From Pseudomonas baetica (GTDB lineage: Bacteria; Pseudomonadota; Gammaproteobacteria; Pseudomonadales; Pseudomonadaceae): a DNA stretch of 64,000 nt. The stretch's first letter is position 1; each line of letters starts with the position of its first letter. A model generated the notes under the pieces. The model searched no databases, was not told the origin of the DNA, and worked only from the letters and a program-made list of their open reading frames with translations. A program made the position numbers and the translations under genes. The stretch lies in assembly GCF_002813455.1 (NCBI RefSeq), contig NZ_PHHE01000001.1:1178001-1242000 (forward strand), written 5' to 3'. Positions 27,314 to 38,858 of this stretch are shown here, one piece after another.

Positions 27314-29185
27314 ATGCTGCAGAATATCAGGGACAATTCACAAGGCTGGATTGCCAAGACCATTATCGGGGCCATCATTTTGCTGATGGCTTTGACCGGT
27401 TTCGACGCCATTTTCCAGGCCGCCACTCACAAGAATGAGGTGGCCAAGGTCAATGGTGAAGAAATCAGCCTGAACGAGCTGAGCCAGGCCGTTGATATGC
27501 AACGCCGTCAGCTGATGCAACAGCTGGGCAAAGATTTCGACGCTTCCTTGCTCGATGAAAAAATGCTCCGCGAATCGGCCCTCAAGGGTCTGATTGATCG
27601 CAAGCTGCTGCTGCAAGGCGCTGAACAATCGAAATTTGCTTTCTCCGAAGGCGCTTTGGATCAGGTGATCCTGCAGACGCCTGAGTTTCAGGTTGATGGC
27701 AAGTTCAGCTCCGAGCGTTTCGACCAGGTGATCCGTCAACTGGGTTACAGCCGTATGCAATTCCGCCAGATGCTGGCTCAGGAAATGCTGATCGGCCAAT
27801 TGCGCGCCGGTGTAGCGGGCAGCGGTTTTGTCACCGACGCCGAAGTGCTGGCATTCGCCCGTCTGGAAAAACAGACCCGCGATTTCGCGACCTTGAACGT
27901 CAAGGCCGACCCGGCGGCGGTCAAGCTGACCGATGATGAGGTCAAGGCTTACTACGACGAGCACGCCAAGGAATTCATGACCCCTGATCAAGTGGTCATC
28001 GATTACCTGGAACTGAAGAAGGCTTCGTTCTTCGATCAGGTCGCCGTCAAGGACGAAGACTTGCAAGCGGCGTATCAGAAAGAGATCGCCAACCTGTCGG
28101 AACAGCGTCGTGCGGCGCACATTCTGATCGAAGTGAACGACAAGACGACCGAAGCTCAGGCCAAGGCGAAGATCGAAGAAGTGCAGGCGCGTCTGGCCAA
28201 GGGCGAGAAGTTTGAAGCGCTGGCCAAAGAGTTTTCGCAAGACCCGGGTTCGGCCAACAACGGCGGTGACCTCGGTTATGCAGGTCCTGGTGTCTACGAC
28301 CCAGCCTTCGAAAAAGCCCTGTACTCGCTGGCTAAAGATCAGGTTTCCGAACCGGTTCGCACCGACTTCGGTTACCACCTGATCAAGCTGCTGGGTGTTG
28401 AAGCGCCTGAAGTGCCAACCCTGGCCAGCCTGAAGGACAAGCTGACCCGCGAGCTGAAAGCGGCGCAGGTCGAGCAGCGTTTCGTTGAAGCGACCAAGCA
28501 ACTGGAAGACTCCGCGTTCGAAGCGTCTGACCTGGCTCAGCCTGCGTCGGATCTGAAACTGACCGTGCACACCTCCAAGCCGTTCGGCCGTGAAGGTGGC
28601 GAAGGTGTTGCGGCCAACCGTGCCGTGGTCACTGCTGCGTTCAGCACTGAAGTGATCGATGAGGGGGCCAACAGCACCGCCATCGAGCTGGATCCGGAAA
28701 CCGTGATCGTGCTGCGTTCCAAGGAGCACTTGAAACCTGCGCAACTGCCTCTGGAAAGTGTGAGTGCGGCCATCCGCACCCAACTGACCAAAGAGCACGC
28801 CAGCGCGGCTGCCAAGACCAAGGCCGAGAAGCTGATTGCTGATCTGCGCGATGGCAAGGCGCCGCTGGACAAGGCTGTTGATGGCCAGAGCTGGAAAGCC
28901 ACACAAGCGGCCACCCGTGGTCAGGAAGGTGTTGATCCGGCGGTACTGCAGGCGCTGTTCCGTATGCCCAAGCCGGCAGCCAAGGACAAACCGACGTTCA
29001 GCAGCGTTACGCTGTCGGACGGTAGCCTGATGATCGTGCGTTTGAACGGCATCAATGAGGCGGCTGCGCCGACCGAGGAAGAGAAGGTTCAGTACCGTCG
29101 CTTCCTGGCGTCCCGTGAAGGGCAGCAGGACTTTGCGGCTTATCGCAAGCAGCTGGAGGCACAGGCAGACATCAAGAAGTTCTGA
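27314..29185 (+). CDS. ppiD: periplasmic chaperone PpiD
   Basis: A 623-residue inner-membrane-anchored protein. An N-terminal SurA-like part starts MLQNIRDNSQGWIAKTIIGA with one membrane helix (about residues 15-35). One parvulin PPIase domain follows near residues 265-365 (RAAHILIEVNDKTTEAQ, FSQDPGSANNGGDLGY). The rest is a large periplasmic chaperone domain. It helps outer-membrane and secreted proteins leaving the Sec channel. A terminator follows. Confidence 0.94.
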   Translation: MLQNIRDNSQGWIAKTIIGAIILLMALTGFDAIFQAATHKNEVAKVNGEEISLNELSQAVDMQRRQLMQQLGKDFDASLLDEKMLRESALKGLIDRKLLLQGAEQSKFAFSEGALDQVILQTPEFQVDGKFSSERFDQVIRQLGYSRMQFRQMLAQEMLIGQLRAGVAGSGFVTDAEVLAFARLEKQTRDFATLNVKADPAAVKLTDDEVKAYYDEHAKEFMTPDQVVIDYLELKKASFFDQVAVKDEDLQAAYQKEIANLSEQRRAAHILIEVNDKTTEAQAKAKIEEVQARLAKGEKFEALAKEFSQDPGSANNGGDLGYAGPGVYDPAFEKALYSLAKDQVSEPVRTDFGYHLIKLLGVEAPEVPTLASLKDKLTRELKAAQVEQRFVEATKQLEDSAFEASDLAQPASDLKLTVHTSKPFGREGGEGVAANRAVVTAAFSTEVIDEGANSTAIELDPETVIVLRSKEHLKPAQLPLESVSAAIRTQLTKEHASAAAKTKAEKLIADLRDGKAPLDKAVDGQSWKATQAATRGQEGVDPAVLQALFRMPKPAAKDKPTFSSVTLSDGSLMIVRLNGINEAAAPTEEEKVQYRRFLASREGQQDFAAYRKQLEAQADIKKF

Positions 29186-29209
29186 TGGTTGACTGAGCTT
29201 TACTACGAG

Positions 29210-29238
29210 AGCCCCGGCCAATTGGTCGGGGCTTTTTT
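29210..29238 (+). terminator. intrinsic terminator of ppiD
   Basis: AGCCCCGGCCA / TGGTCGGGGCT type stem followed by TTTTTT, 24 bases after the ppiD stop. Confidence 0.88.
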
Positions 29239-29285
29239 GTGGGCGCGATCCAGCCTTCTGGGCATGGGTCGGGATCGCCTTTGGA

Positions 29286-30491
29286 TCATCCCGCTCGCGG
29301 AAATCCATGATGTCGGGCGTTTACAGCTGCGTACAAGGTCGAGACCAGCAGCGCTGCAACAATCCATGGGAAGTGTCCAACCCCCACGCTGTCCAGCAAC
29401 AGCCCACCCGCCAGTCCACCTCCGGCGATGCCGACATTCCACAAGGTGACCAGCATGGATTGCGCGGTGTCGGCGGCGTCTTTTGCGGTTTTTGCCGAGG
29501 CGGTTTGCAGCAGCGATGGCATGGCGCCGAAGGCCAGTCCCCATATTGCCGTGGCGATGTAGATCACGTTCGGCGATTCGCGCCACAGGCCGAGCGCTAT
29601 GGCCGAAAGCATGAACAGCAGCGTGCTGATGATGACCAGTTCGCGCAGCCAGCGATCTATCAGGCTGCCGACGACCCACAGACTCAGCACGGAGGCCACG
29701 CCGAACATGAGCAATACGAGGTCGATATCACTGGCAAGTCCTGAGGGTTGCAGGAACGGTGCGATGTAGGTGTACAGAAGGTTGTGTGCGACCACGTAGG
29801 ACAAGGTCACGAACAACACCGATCGTACGCCTGGCAGGGTAAAGACCTGACGCAGCGGCAAGCGGTTGCCTGCGCGATCACCCGGAAAGTCAGGCACTTG
29901 CCAGCGTACCCAGATGACCAGCAGTACGGTTAACGCGGTCATGATCGCGAAGCTCAGGCGCCAGCCGATCAGGGTGCCGAGCAAGGTGCCTGCCGGGATT
30001 CCCAGTGACAGCGCAATCGGTGCACCCAGCATGGCCACGGTGATAGCACGGCCTTGCAGGTGCGGCGCGACCATTCGGCTTGCGTACCCGGCGAGCAGGG
30101 CCCAGAGCAGGCCGGCGAATACACCGGCGATAAATCGTGCAATCAGGGTTAGCCAGTACAGGTCTGAAACGGCGGTGATGCTGTTGGCGATGGCAAACCC
30201 GGAGATGGCGGATAGCAGCAGCGGGCGGCGACGCCAGGTGCGGGTAGCGATGGTCAGCGGTATGGCGGCCAGTATCGAACCGATGGCATACAACGTGACC
30301 AGTTGCCCGATCAGCGCCTGAGAGACGCCCAGGCCGTCGCTCATCTGCGGTAGCAGGCCGGCGGGCATGGCTTCGGTCATTACCGTGATGAAACCGGCGG
30401 TTGCCAGGGCCAGCAGTGCTGCGAGGGGGAGGCGTTCGCGGGTTGCAAGCGGGGGGGGGAGTGGGGGGCAGGTGAGTGGTGCGTCGTTCAT
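29286..30491 (-). CDS. MFS exporter (sugar/drug efflux type)
   Basis: A 401-residue, 12-helix MFS protein. The start MNDAPLTCPPLPPP was chosen over the upstream in-frame ATG at 30527 because it leaves a normal divergent gap. Helix 1 contains ALATAGFITVMTEAMPAGLLPQMS, the DHA1 efflux pattern (T-E-x-x-P-A-G). It is divergent from the LysR gene at 30610, a layout typical of a regulator and its target exporter. Substrate unknown. Confidence 0.85.
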   Translation of the reverse strand: MNDAPLTCPPLPPPLATRERLPLAALLALATAGFITVMTEAMPAGLLPQMSDGLGVSQALIGQLVTLYAIGSILAAIPLTIATRTWRRRPLLLSAISGFAIANSITAVSDLYWLTLIARFIAGVFAGLLWALLAGYASRMVAPHLQGRAITVAMLGAPIALSLGIPAGTLLGTLIGWRLSFAIMTALTVLLVIWVRWQVPDFPGDRAGNRLPLRQVFTLPGVRSVLFVTLSYVVAHNLLYTYIAPFLQPSGLASDIDLVLLMFGVASVLSLWVVGSLIDRWLRELVIISTLLFMLSAIALGLWRESPNVIYIATAIWGLAFGAMPSLLQTASAKTAKDAADTAQSMLVTLWNVGIAGGGLAGGLLLDSVGVGHFPWIVAALLVSTLYAAVNARHHGFPRAG

Positions 30492-30567
30492 GAGCCAGCA
30501 TCCTTGTGCAGAGTTGACGAGGCACACAGGTTAGAGCGCTGCACATTCAGGAAAAACAGGTTATGGT

Positions 30568-30582
30568 TCCGAACATATCGGA
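30568..30582. promoter_or_regulatory. candidate LysR operator in the MFS/LysR gap
   Basis: TCCGA - ACATA - TCGGA, a perfect dyad in the 118-base divergent gap, 28 bases before the LysR start. Position and shape fit a LysR recognition site. Confidence 0.5.
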
Positions 30583-30609
30583 CATGGAAGTCGTCAATGG
30601 AGTGTTGGT

Positions 30610-31509
30610 ATGGATAGCCTTGGCAGTATTTCGGTGTTTGTTCAGGTTGCCGAAACGCGCAGTTTTACCGAGGCGGGTCGGCTGCTGGGAGTATCGTCCT
30701 CGGCGGTGGGCAAAAGTATTGCCCGGCTGGAAGCACGGCTCGGCGTACGGCTGTTTCATCGCACCACTCGCAGTATCGCGCTCACCAGCGAAGGTGCGCT
30801 GTTTCTTGAGCGTTGCCGCAAGATCCTCGCCGAGGTTGAGGCGGCGGAGTTTGAGTTGTGTGACGCCGCTGCAAAACCCCATGGCAAGTTGCGGATCAGT
30901 CTGCCGCAGGTGCATGGGTTGGTGATGCCGGTCATGAACGAGTTCATGGCCCTGTATCCGCAGATCGAGCTGGACCTGGATCTGACTGATCGCATGGTCG
31001 ATGTGGTCGAAGAGGGCTTCGATGCGGTTATCCGAACCGGTACACCGCGTGACTCGCGACTGATGGCACGACCGTTGGGTAAGTTTTACATGGTGCTGGT
31101 GGCCAGTCCCGCCTATCTGCGCGAGCGCGGTGTGCCGCAAACGCCCGGCGATCTTGCTGACCACGCCTGTCTGCGCCACACCTTCCATGCCACCGGAAAA
31201 CTGGAGCCCTGGCCTTTGCGGCGGGAGCCGTTTACCGCGGAGCCATTATTGCCGGCGCGGCTTGTCAGCACGTCCATCGAGGCCGTCAGTCATGCGGCAT
31301 TGGCCGGTATGGGCATTGCCTGCCTGCCGGACTTCATGACGCATGACGCGGTCGCTGAAGGGCGCCTGCAGCGGGTACTGGATGGGTATCTGGAACATAC
31401 CGGTCAATTCTGGGTGTTATGGCCCTCGAGCCGCCACGCGACGGTGAAGTTGCGGGTTTTCATCGATCATTTATCGGCGCGACTTTTTCCCGACACTGAA
31501 GGTCGATAG
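30610..31509 (+). CDS. LysR-family regulator
   Basis: A 299-residue LysR protein. It begins MDSLGSISVFVQVAETRSFTEAG, with HTH VSSSAVGKSIARLEARLGVRLFHRTTRSI. The effector domain (about residues 90-290) has PAYLRERGVPQTPGDLADH, which places it in the large CrgA/DmlR-like group. It probably controls the divergent exporter. No ligand can be inferred. Confidence 0.88.
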   Translation: MDSLGSISVFVQVAETRSFTEAGRLLGVSSSAVGKSIARLEARLGVRLFHRTTRSIALTSEGALFLERCRKILAEVEAAEFELCDAAAKPHGKLRISLPQVHGLVMPVMNEFMALYPQIELDLDLTDRMVDVVEEGFDAVIRTGTPRDSRLMARPLGKFYMVLVASPAYLRERGVPQTPGDLADHACLRHTFHATGKLEPWPLRREPFTAEPLLPARLVSTSIEAVSHAALAGMGIACLPDFMTHDAVAEGRLQRVLDGYLEHTGQFWVLWPSSRHATVKLRVFIDHLSARLFPDTEGR

Positions 31510-31601
31510 CGTTGTAACTGTTTCAAGACACTAATCCATACGCCGCGGGGCCGCGATCTGTTGCACAATACGCCCCGGACTGTTTTCCCTCAGGATGTTC
31601 A

Positions 31602-32438
31602 ATGTTGATTTCCACTCCCCTGCGTGTTGTCGGGTTGGCGCTGTTGTTGACCGCTGTTGCCGGTTGTTCGAAAGACAAGCCGATGTATGAGCATGAGAAC
31701 TTCGATGACTCCGGTACGTTCTCGCGCAATTATCCAGTGACCGACTCGGTCAGCTGTGAAGCGGCCCGTCGCGCATTGCTCAGTCAGGGTTACATCATCA
31801 CCAGCAGCGACCCGAAAGTGATCAGCGGCCACAAAAGTTTCCAGCAGACCGGCGATACTCACATGGAGATCAGCTTCAACGTGGTCTGCGCCGATGACGG
31901 CACTGCCGGGCACCATGCCACGATGTTCGTCAACGCCCTGCAGGATCGGTACGCGCTGAAGAAGACCAACAACTCGGCCAGCCTGGGTGTTGGTGTGCTG
32001 GGTTCGGTGTCGATGCCGATCGGCTCCTCCGACGACTCGATGGTCAAGGTTGCCAGCGAGACGGTGACGGCGCAAAAGTTCTATGAGCGCTTCTTTGCGC
32101 TGGTCGAGCAGTTCCTGCCGGCAGAAACCAAAAAAGCGGCGCATATCGAAGAGAAGCCGAAGACCGATCTTGGCATGCCTGAGCCGAAAGCGGCTCCGGC
32201 AAACCTGACGCCTGCTGCAGAGCCCGCTCCCGCCCCGGCGGTCACCGCACCTGCACCTGTCGAGACCGCTCCGGTGACCTCAGAGCCGGTAGCGCCACCC
32301 GCGGAATCGACGCCGATCACGCCTGCACCGAGTGCAGAACCTGCGCCGGCCACGGAAGTCATCACGCCACCGGCCAATCCGACGGACATCCCGCCGCCGT
32401 CCGAGCCGATTCCGGCGATGCCTGCCTCCGGCCAATAA
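31602..32438 (+). CDS. DUF2242 lipoprotein with Pro/Ala-rich tail
   Basis: A 278-residue lipoprotein. Signal peptide MLISTPLRVVGLALLLTAVAGC, cysteine at residue 22. The DUF2242 domain covers about residues 30-175 (YEHENFDDSGTFSRNYP, SCEAARRALLSQGYII, SFNVVCADDG). The last hundred residues are a Pro/Ala/Glu-rich disordered tail (PAAEPAPAPAVTAPAP). Role unknown; it is probably anchored in the outer membrane, with the tail crossing or lining the wall. Confidence 0.85.
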   Translation: MLISTPLRVVGLALLLTAVAGCSKDKPMYEHENFDDSGTFSRNYPVTDSVSCEAARRALLSQGYIITSSDPKVISGHKSFQQTGDTHMEISFNVVCADDGTAGHHATMFVNALQDRYALKKTNNSASLGVGVLGSVSMPIGSSDDSMVKVASETVTAQKFYERFFALVEQFLPAETKKAAHIEEKPKTDLGMPEPKAAPANLTPAAEPAPAPAVTAPAPVETAPVTSEPVAPPAESTPITPAPSAEPAPATEVITPPANPTDIPPPSEPIPAMPASGQ

Positions 32439-32457
32439 TCCAGAGACCCAATCCCCG

Positions 32458-32546
32458 TGTGGGAGCGAGCCTGCTCGCGAAGGCGTCAGTCCATCCGATA
32501 TTGAGGTGGTTGAAAGAACGCTTTCGCGAGCAGGCTCGCTCCCACA
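32458..32546. repeat. REP pair, TGTGGG ends outside
   Basis: Two inverted GAGCGAGCCTGCTCGCGAA cores with about 40 bases between, starting GGCGTCAGTCC, between the lipoprotein gene and the microprotein gene. Confidence 0.92.
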
Positions 32547-32706
32547 TTGATTTGTGTCTGATCAAAACATCTTCTTACGAAAAATCCCCGCGATAAATTC
32601 CTGACCGCCTGCTACGTTTTATCCATGAAGGCCGGATTTCATTTTTCCTTCACACGGGCACGTTATGCTCGGGACAAATCGAAGAGAGCAGTAGGGGGAT
32701 TACGCA

Positions 32707-32793
32707 ATGGATGACTATCAAGAAGAACTGCTCGAGTACCAGGCGTATGAACTGGATCAACCAGAGCCGGCCGAAGACGCCACCGAGCTTTAA
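32707..32793 (+). CDS. 28-residue acidic microprotein
   Basis: A short frame starting MDDYQEELLEYQAYELDQPE and ending EDATEL. A good site, AGGGGGAT, precedes the ATG by about nine bases. It is strongly acidic and amphipathic, with YQ and YE pairs. It lies between a REP element and the convergent AraC-family gene. It has no known function, but the ribosome-binding site and clean frame make it credible as a real small gene. Confidence 0.55.
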   Translation: MDDYQEELLEYQAYELDQPEPAEDATEL

Positions 32794-32797
32794 AACC

Positions 32798-33838
32798 TCA
32801 GGCGGTTTTGCGATGGCTGCGGCGGAATTCGCCGGGTGTCTGTCCGCTCCAGCGTTTGAAGGCTCGCTGGAATGCTTCGGCTGAGGCAAAGCCCAGCAGG
32901 TAGGCGATTTCGCCGAACGCCAGTTCGGTGTCGCGGATGTAAGTCATCGCCAGGTCACGTCGAGTGTCATTGAGGATCGCGCGAAATTGCGTGCCTTCCT
33001 CGGCCAGTTTGCGCCGCAATGTCCAGGTTGGCAGCTTCAGGCGTGCCGCCACTTCTTCCAGGTCGGGTTCCCGGCCCCCATTCAATAGCGGTCCGAGCAA
33101 CTGCGTGATGCGTTCGCGCAGGCTGCGGGTGCGGGTCAGTTGCTCCAGTTCCCGTTCACACAACTGGAGTAAATGCTTCCAGGTGCTTGGGCAATGTTCG
33201 GGATTGCGCTGCGCCAGGCTGCTCAGGCTCAGGCGCAGTTGATTGCGCTCGGCGCCAAACTGGATCGGGCTGTCACCCAGCACGCTGTAAGCATCGCGGT
33301 AATCGGGTGCGTCGAATTCGATTTCAATGCGCTCGGCCTTGAGCGGTTCGCGGCTGACGCTGGACAACTGATGCAGCCAACCGGCGATGATCGAGTCCAC
33401 TACAAAGCGGTTATAGGCGTTATACGGGCTGATCGAGTAGAAGCGCAGCCAGGCGCCGTTGGTGTCCTCATGGAAACTCGACTGGCCACGGTAGTTGGAG
33501 CCGTAGAGGGGCTCGAAACGGATCAGGCAACGAGCCGCTTCACGCACGGTGGGTGCCTGTGATGCGGTGACGCCGGCCAGCCCCGCTTGACTCAGGCGAC
33601 TGAGCAGACCCATGCGCAGGCCCAGCGCCGGATCAGCCGTCAGTTGAATCGCGCCATGGCCCAAACGCATATAACGCGGAATCGACAGCCGGGCCCCTGC
33701 CTCGGTCAGTCGGGCGGCGTCCAGACCATATTGTTCCAGCAACGGTTGCGGATCGCTGTCATGACTGCGCACGGCATCGGCGAGGCTATCGACGAAGCCC
33801 ACCGACAGATCCCCGAGGCGCATCGGCAACGGCTTCAT
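32798..33838 (-). CDS. AraC-family regulator with arabinose-binding-like N-domain (OruR type)
   Basis: A 346-residue protein. The N-terminal domain (about residues 20-210, from [22 protein letters not shown]) is the AraC-binding type found in OruR/ArgR-like regulators. The C-terminal double HTH has LPTWTLRRKLAEEGTQFRAIL and the second helix pair in FASAEAFQRAFKRWSGQTPGEFRR. It is three bases downstream of the nitrilase-like gene and on the same strand, so the two form one operon. Target not seen; fadH, divergent from that operon, is a candidate. Confidence 0.86.
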   Translation of the reverse strand: MKPLPMRLGDLSVGFVDSLADAVRSHDSDPQPLLEQYGLDAARLTEAGARLSIPRYMRLGHGAIQLTADPALGLRMGLLSRLSQAGLAGVTASQAPTVREAARCLIRFEPLYGSNYRGQSSFHEDTNGAWLRFYSISPYNAYNRFVVDSIIAGWLHQLSSVSREPLKAERIEIEFDAPDYRDAYSVLGDSPIQFGAERNQLRLSLSSLAQRNPEHCPSTWKHLLQLCERELEQLTRTRSLRERITQLLGPLLNGGREPDLEEVAARLKLPTWTLRRKLAEEGTQFRAILNDTRRDLAMTYIRDTELAFGEIAYLLGFASAEAFQRAFKRWSGQTPGEFRRSHRKTA

Positions 33839-33841
33839 GGC

Positions 33842-34972
33842 TTACAACCAGATATTCAGCAAGCGCGCGCCACGGGCATCGCCATCGGCGAACTGTTGAC
33901 CGTTGCTGCTGAGGAAACTTTGCCCCGAACCGGGCTTGTCCCAGAATTGCCCACGCAGGAATACACTCATGCCGGCAATCGCCCGACTGCTCGGCGGTTG
34001 CGCGGTCAGCGTCAGGCGATGCCAGGCCTGGCCCTCGCTGATTTCACCGGGTTTCAGGCTGACTGAACTCGGTGTACTGGAACCTTTGTAGCCCCCCCAC
34101 GGTTTATTCCACACCCCGTGGCCGACCACGAACGCCGGCACGGCGACCAGTTGTGCGCCTTGTTCGTCGAGTTTTCGATAGTTGTCCGGATACCAGCTGT
34201 CGCTGCCGATCAGCACGCCAAGGCGCCCGGCCGGTGTGTCGACCACGTTGATCGCGTGCTCATCTTCGGCTTCGATCACGTCACGCTGTTCGAAGATCGG
34301 ATGCATCTGCCGCTGTGGTTGACCGAGCGGCAAGCCATCACGGCCGAACACCACGCTGCTGTTGAACAGCGAACCGCTGCCGGGTTTGAGCTGGCCATCA
34401 CGGATGCTCGGCTCGGGCAGCACGATGGAACCCGCCACCAGCGTGACGTGAAACTCCTTGGCCAGTCCGCCGAACAGCGCCTGATAATCCTTGGCCATGG
34501 CTTTGGATTTCATACGCAGATGGGCGTCATCCAGGCGGCTGCTGCCTTTTGCGCCGAGCCAGGCACGGGCAAAGAGCAGCGGATTGCTGGCTGCCAGCCA
34601 GTTCATCGCTTCGGCCAGAGTCGGGGCCTGATACAACTCGTCTTTCTCGCCGCTGATCATCAGCCAGGTGCCGACATGTTCCGGCAACACCACCACGGTT
34701 TTGTCATTCAACAAGCCCTGATCCTGCGCTTGCTGCAAATACGCGGCGAGTTTGCGGTGCAGGCGTTCGGAGCTTTGATAGTCGGTGGGAAACAGTTCTG
34801 GCTGGATGCCGAGCAGATTGCCCCGGTCGCCGGGCGTGCCTTCATCAACCGCGAGTTTGATACGCAGGTCCGACAGATAATGCCCCGCCGGCCGGTCCGC
34901 CGCCCACATGGCGTAGGTGGTGAGGGCAGCCACGATGGCCATGGAAAAAAACAGGTACAAAAGTTTGCGCAT
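33842..34972 (-). CDS. membrane-anchored nitrilase-fold protein lacking catalytic Lys and Cys
   Basis: A 376-residue protein with an N-terminal membrane helix (MRKLLYLFFSMAIVAALTTYAMWA). The carbon-nitrogen hydrolase fold follows: the catalytic Glu region is TVVVLPEHVGTW, but the Lys region reads QRQMHPIFE and the Cys region reads GVLIGSDSWYPDNYRKL (Gly where Cys is expected). Only one of the three E-K-C residues remains. It may be a pseudo-enzyme with a binding role. The start was chosen after MASKTMG because it gives the membrane helix. It shares an operon with the AraC-type gene. Confidence 0.7.
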   Translation of the reverse strand: MRKLLYLFFSMAIVAALTTYAMWAADRPAGHYLSDLRIKLAVDEGTPGDRGNLLGIQPELFPTDYQSSERLHRKLAAYLQQAQDQGLLNDKTVVVLPEHVGTWLMISGEKDELYQAPTLAEAMNWLAASNPLLFARAWLGAKGSSRLDDAHLRMKSKAMAKDYQALFGGLAKEFHVTLVAGSIVLPEPSIRDGQLKPGSGSLFNSSVVFGRDGLPLGQPQRQMHPIFEQRDVIEAEDEHAINVVDTPAGRLGVLIGSDSWYPDNYRKLDEQGAQLVAVPAFVVGHGVWNKPWGGYKGSSTPSSVSLKPGEISEGQAWHRLTLTAQPPSSRAIAGMSVFLRGQFWDKPGSGQSFLSSNGQQFADGDARGARLLNIWL

Positions 34973-35157
34973 GAAAACCAACAACGACCGGGTACAGGGT
35001 GTGATGCCTAGGGTAGGGCCCATGGTCTTGCTTGCCAAGGGGCGCTGCGCATTTTGATCATTAAGTTGTCAGTTACGGTCATTGAGTGACAGCGATGCGA
35101 CTCTTAGTCTGTCGAGCATGACTGACGGGGGACACAGAGCTCCCGCATTTTCCGTGA

Positions 35158-37218
<2,061 letters not shown>

Positions 37219-37235
37219 GCACCACGGTATCCCCC

Positions 37236-37325
37236 TGTGGGAGCGAGCCTGCTCGCGAAGGCGTTGTGTCAGTCAACATTTGCATTGACTGACAATTTAC
37301 TTTCGCGAGCAGGCTCGCTCCCACA
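37236..37325. repeat. REP pair, TGTGGG ends outside
   Basis: Two inverted GAGCGAGCCTGCTCGCGAA cores. The centre contains TGTCAGTCAACAT and its partial complement TGACTGACA, so the whole block folds further than the REP core. Same centre type as 42278-42367. Confidence 0.92.
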
Positions 37326-37379
37326 AGGGCACTGTTTTTGGCTGTTAAGATGGCGGTTCATGTTTCGGAACTGCCATTC

Positions 37380-38306
37380 ATGCTTTTCCCTTCCTGCGAC
37401 TGGCTTCCCCAAGCCCCTCTCAACCTTCTTCATCTGGACTGGCTCACCAACGCCGGCATCGAAGTGGCGATCCTGCGCCTTGATCAGATCGACCCGCTGA
37501 TCAGCGGCAACAAGTGGTTCAAACTCATCGAACACCTGAAAGCTGCCGACCGTGCCGGCGCTGAAGGCATCATCAGCCTTGGCGGGGCGCATTCCAATCA
37601 CCTGCATGCTTTAGCCGCGGCGGGCAAGCGTCTCGGGTTCAAGACCGTGGGACTGCTGCGCGGCCATCCGCAGGAAACGCCCACGGTGAAGGATCTGCAA
37701 GCATTCGGCATGCAGCTGCATTGGCTGGGTTATGGCGGCTATCGGGCGCGGCATGAGCCGGGTTTCTGGCTGCCGTGGCAGGCGCAATATCCGACGCTGC
37801 AGGCGGTACCGGAGGGCGGCGGCGGACTGCCCGGGGCCCTGGGTTGCGCAGCGCTCAAGGTGCAGGTCGATGCGCAATTGAGCGATCTGGGCTGGAGCGA
37901 TTACCACGGCTGGTGGCTGGCTTGCGGTACGGGGACGACCTTGGCCGGGCTGGCCCTTGCCGAGGCCGGCGCGCATCCGGTGTACGGCGCGTTGGCTGTG
38001 CCTGACGATCACGGCGTGGCGTCGCAGGTCGAGGCGATCATTCGCGAAGCAGGGCTGGCCACGGTGGATTACGAACTGATCGACGCCAGCCGGGGTGGTT
38101 TTGCGAAGGTCGATCCCGCGTTGCTCGGGTTTATCGACAGCACCGAACAAGCCAGTGCAGTGCCGCTGGAGCCGTTGTACACCGGCAAGGCGTTACTGGC
38201 GCTCAAGCAGCAGGTCGACGCGGGCCTGTTCGCCAGCGGCACGCGACTGATCTTCGTGCATACCGGCGGTTTGCAGGGGCGGCGCGGGTTTGCGGCCACC
38301 CCGTGA
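37380..38306 (+). CDS. PLP-dependent D-cysteine desulfhydrase / ACC deaminase-like enzyme
   Basis: A 308-residue fold-type II PLP enzyme. The PLP lysine is in ISGNKWFKL (about residue 41), followed by GGAHSNHLHALAAAGKRLG, and the phosphate-binding glycines are in ACGTGTTLAGLALA. This family covers D-cysteine desulfhydrase and 1-aminocyclopropane-1-carboxylate deaminase; the sequence does not decide between them. The start at MLFPSCDWLPQAPL fits family length; 37338 and 37350 are other starts. Confidence 0.82.
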   Translation: MLFPSCDWLPQAPLNLLHLDWLTNAGIEVAILRLDQIDPLISGNKWFKLIEHLKAADRAGAEGIISLGGAHSNHLHALAAAGKRLGFKTVGLLRGHPQETPTVKDLQAFGMQLHWLGYGGYRARHEPGFWLPWQAQYPTLQAVPEGGGGLPGALGCAALKVQVDAQLSDLGWSDYHGWWLACGTGTTLAGLALAEAGAHPVYGALAVPDDHGVASQVEAIIREAGLATVDYELIDASRGGFAKVDPALLGFIDSTEQASAVPLEPLYTGKALLALKQQVDAGLFASGTRLIFVHTGGLQGRRGFAATP

Positions 38307-38309
38307 GCG

Positions 38310-38858
38310 TCAGCCGCGTTTGGGCATCATCCGCAGCAACGTGTTATCGCGCACCACGTAATGATGATAAATCCCTGCCAGCGCATGCAGCCCGATCAGC
38401 CAGTAACCCGCCGTGGCGATCAGCACATGCCAGCCTTCTACCTGTTTGGCGAACGCCTTGTCCTCGCTCACTAACAACGGCAGATCAAAGCCATAGAACA
38501 TCACCTGATGGCCCTCGGCGCTGGTGATCAGCCAGCCGAGAATCGGCATGCTGATCATGAACAGGTATAACGCCCAGTGCATCAGCCGCGCCAGCAGGGT
38601 TTGCCACTGCGGCGAGGCCGGGAAGATTTTTGGCGCCGGGCCGACGCTGCGGGCCAGCAGGCGAAACCACACCAATACGAATACGGTCAGGCCGAGCATG
38701 TAGTGGGCTTCTTTGATCAGCGTGCGCCCACCGCTACCTTTGGGGAAGATACCGCGAAATTCCATGCTGGCGTACACCAGCACCAACAACACCAGCATCA
38801 ACCAGTGCAGCAGAACCGATACGGTGCTGTAGCGAGATTCGGAACTTGTCCACGGCAT
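38310..38858 (-). CDS. cytochrome b561
   Basis: A 182-residue, four-helix membrane protein. Heme-ligand histidines are visible: HWLMLVLLV (helix 1), HYMLGLTVF, HWALYLFMI and HALAGIYHHYV. It carries electrons from ubiquinol within the membrane. The start MPWTSSESRY was chosen by GAGGAA upstream; the in-frame ATG at 38873 is too close to the site. It is divergent from the interrupted KP-repeat gene. Confidence 0.88.
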   Translation of the reverse strand: MPWTSSESRYSTVSVLLHWLMLVLLVLVYASMEFRGIFPKGSGGRTLIKEAHYMLGLTVFVLVWFRLLARSVGPAPKIFPASPQWQTLLARLMHWALYLFMISMPILGWLITSAEGHQVMFYGFDLPLLVSEDKAFAKQVEGWHVLIATAGYWLIGLHALAGIYHHYVVRDNTLLRMMPKRG

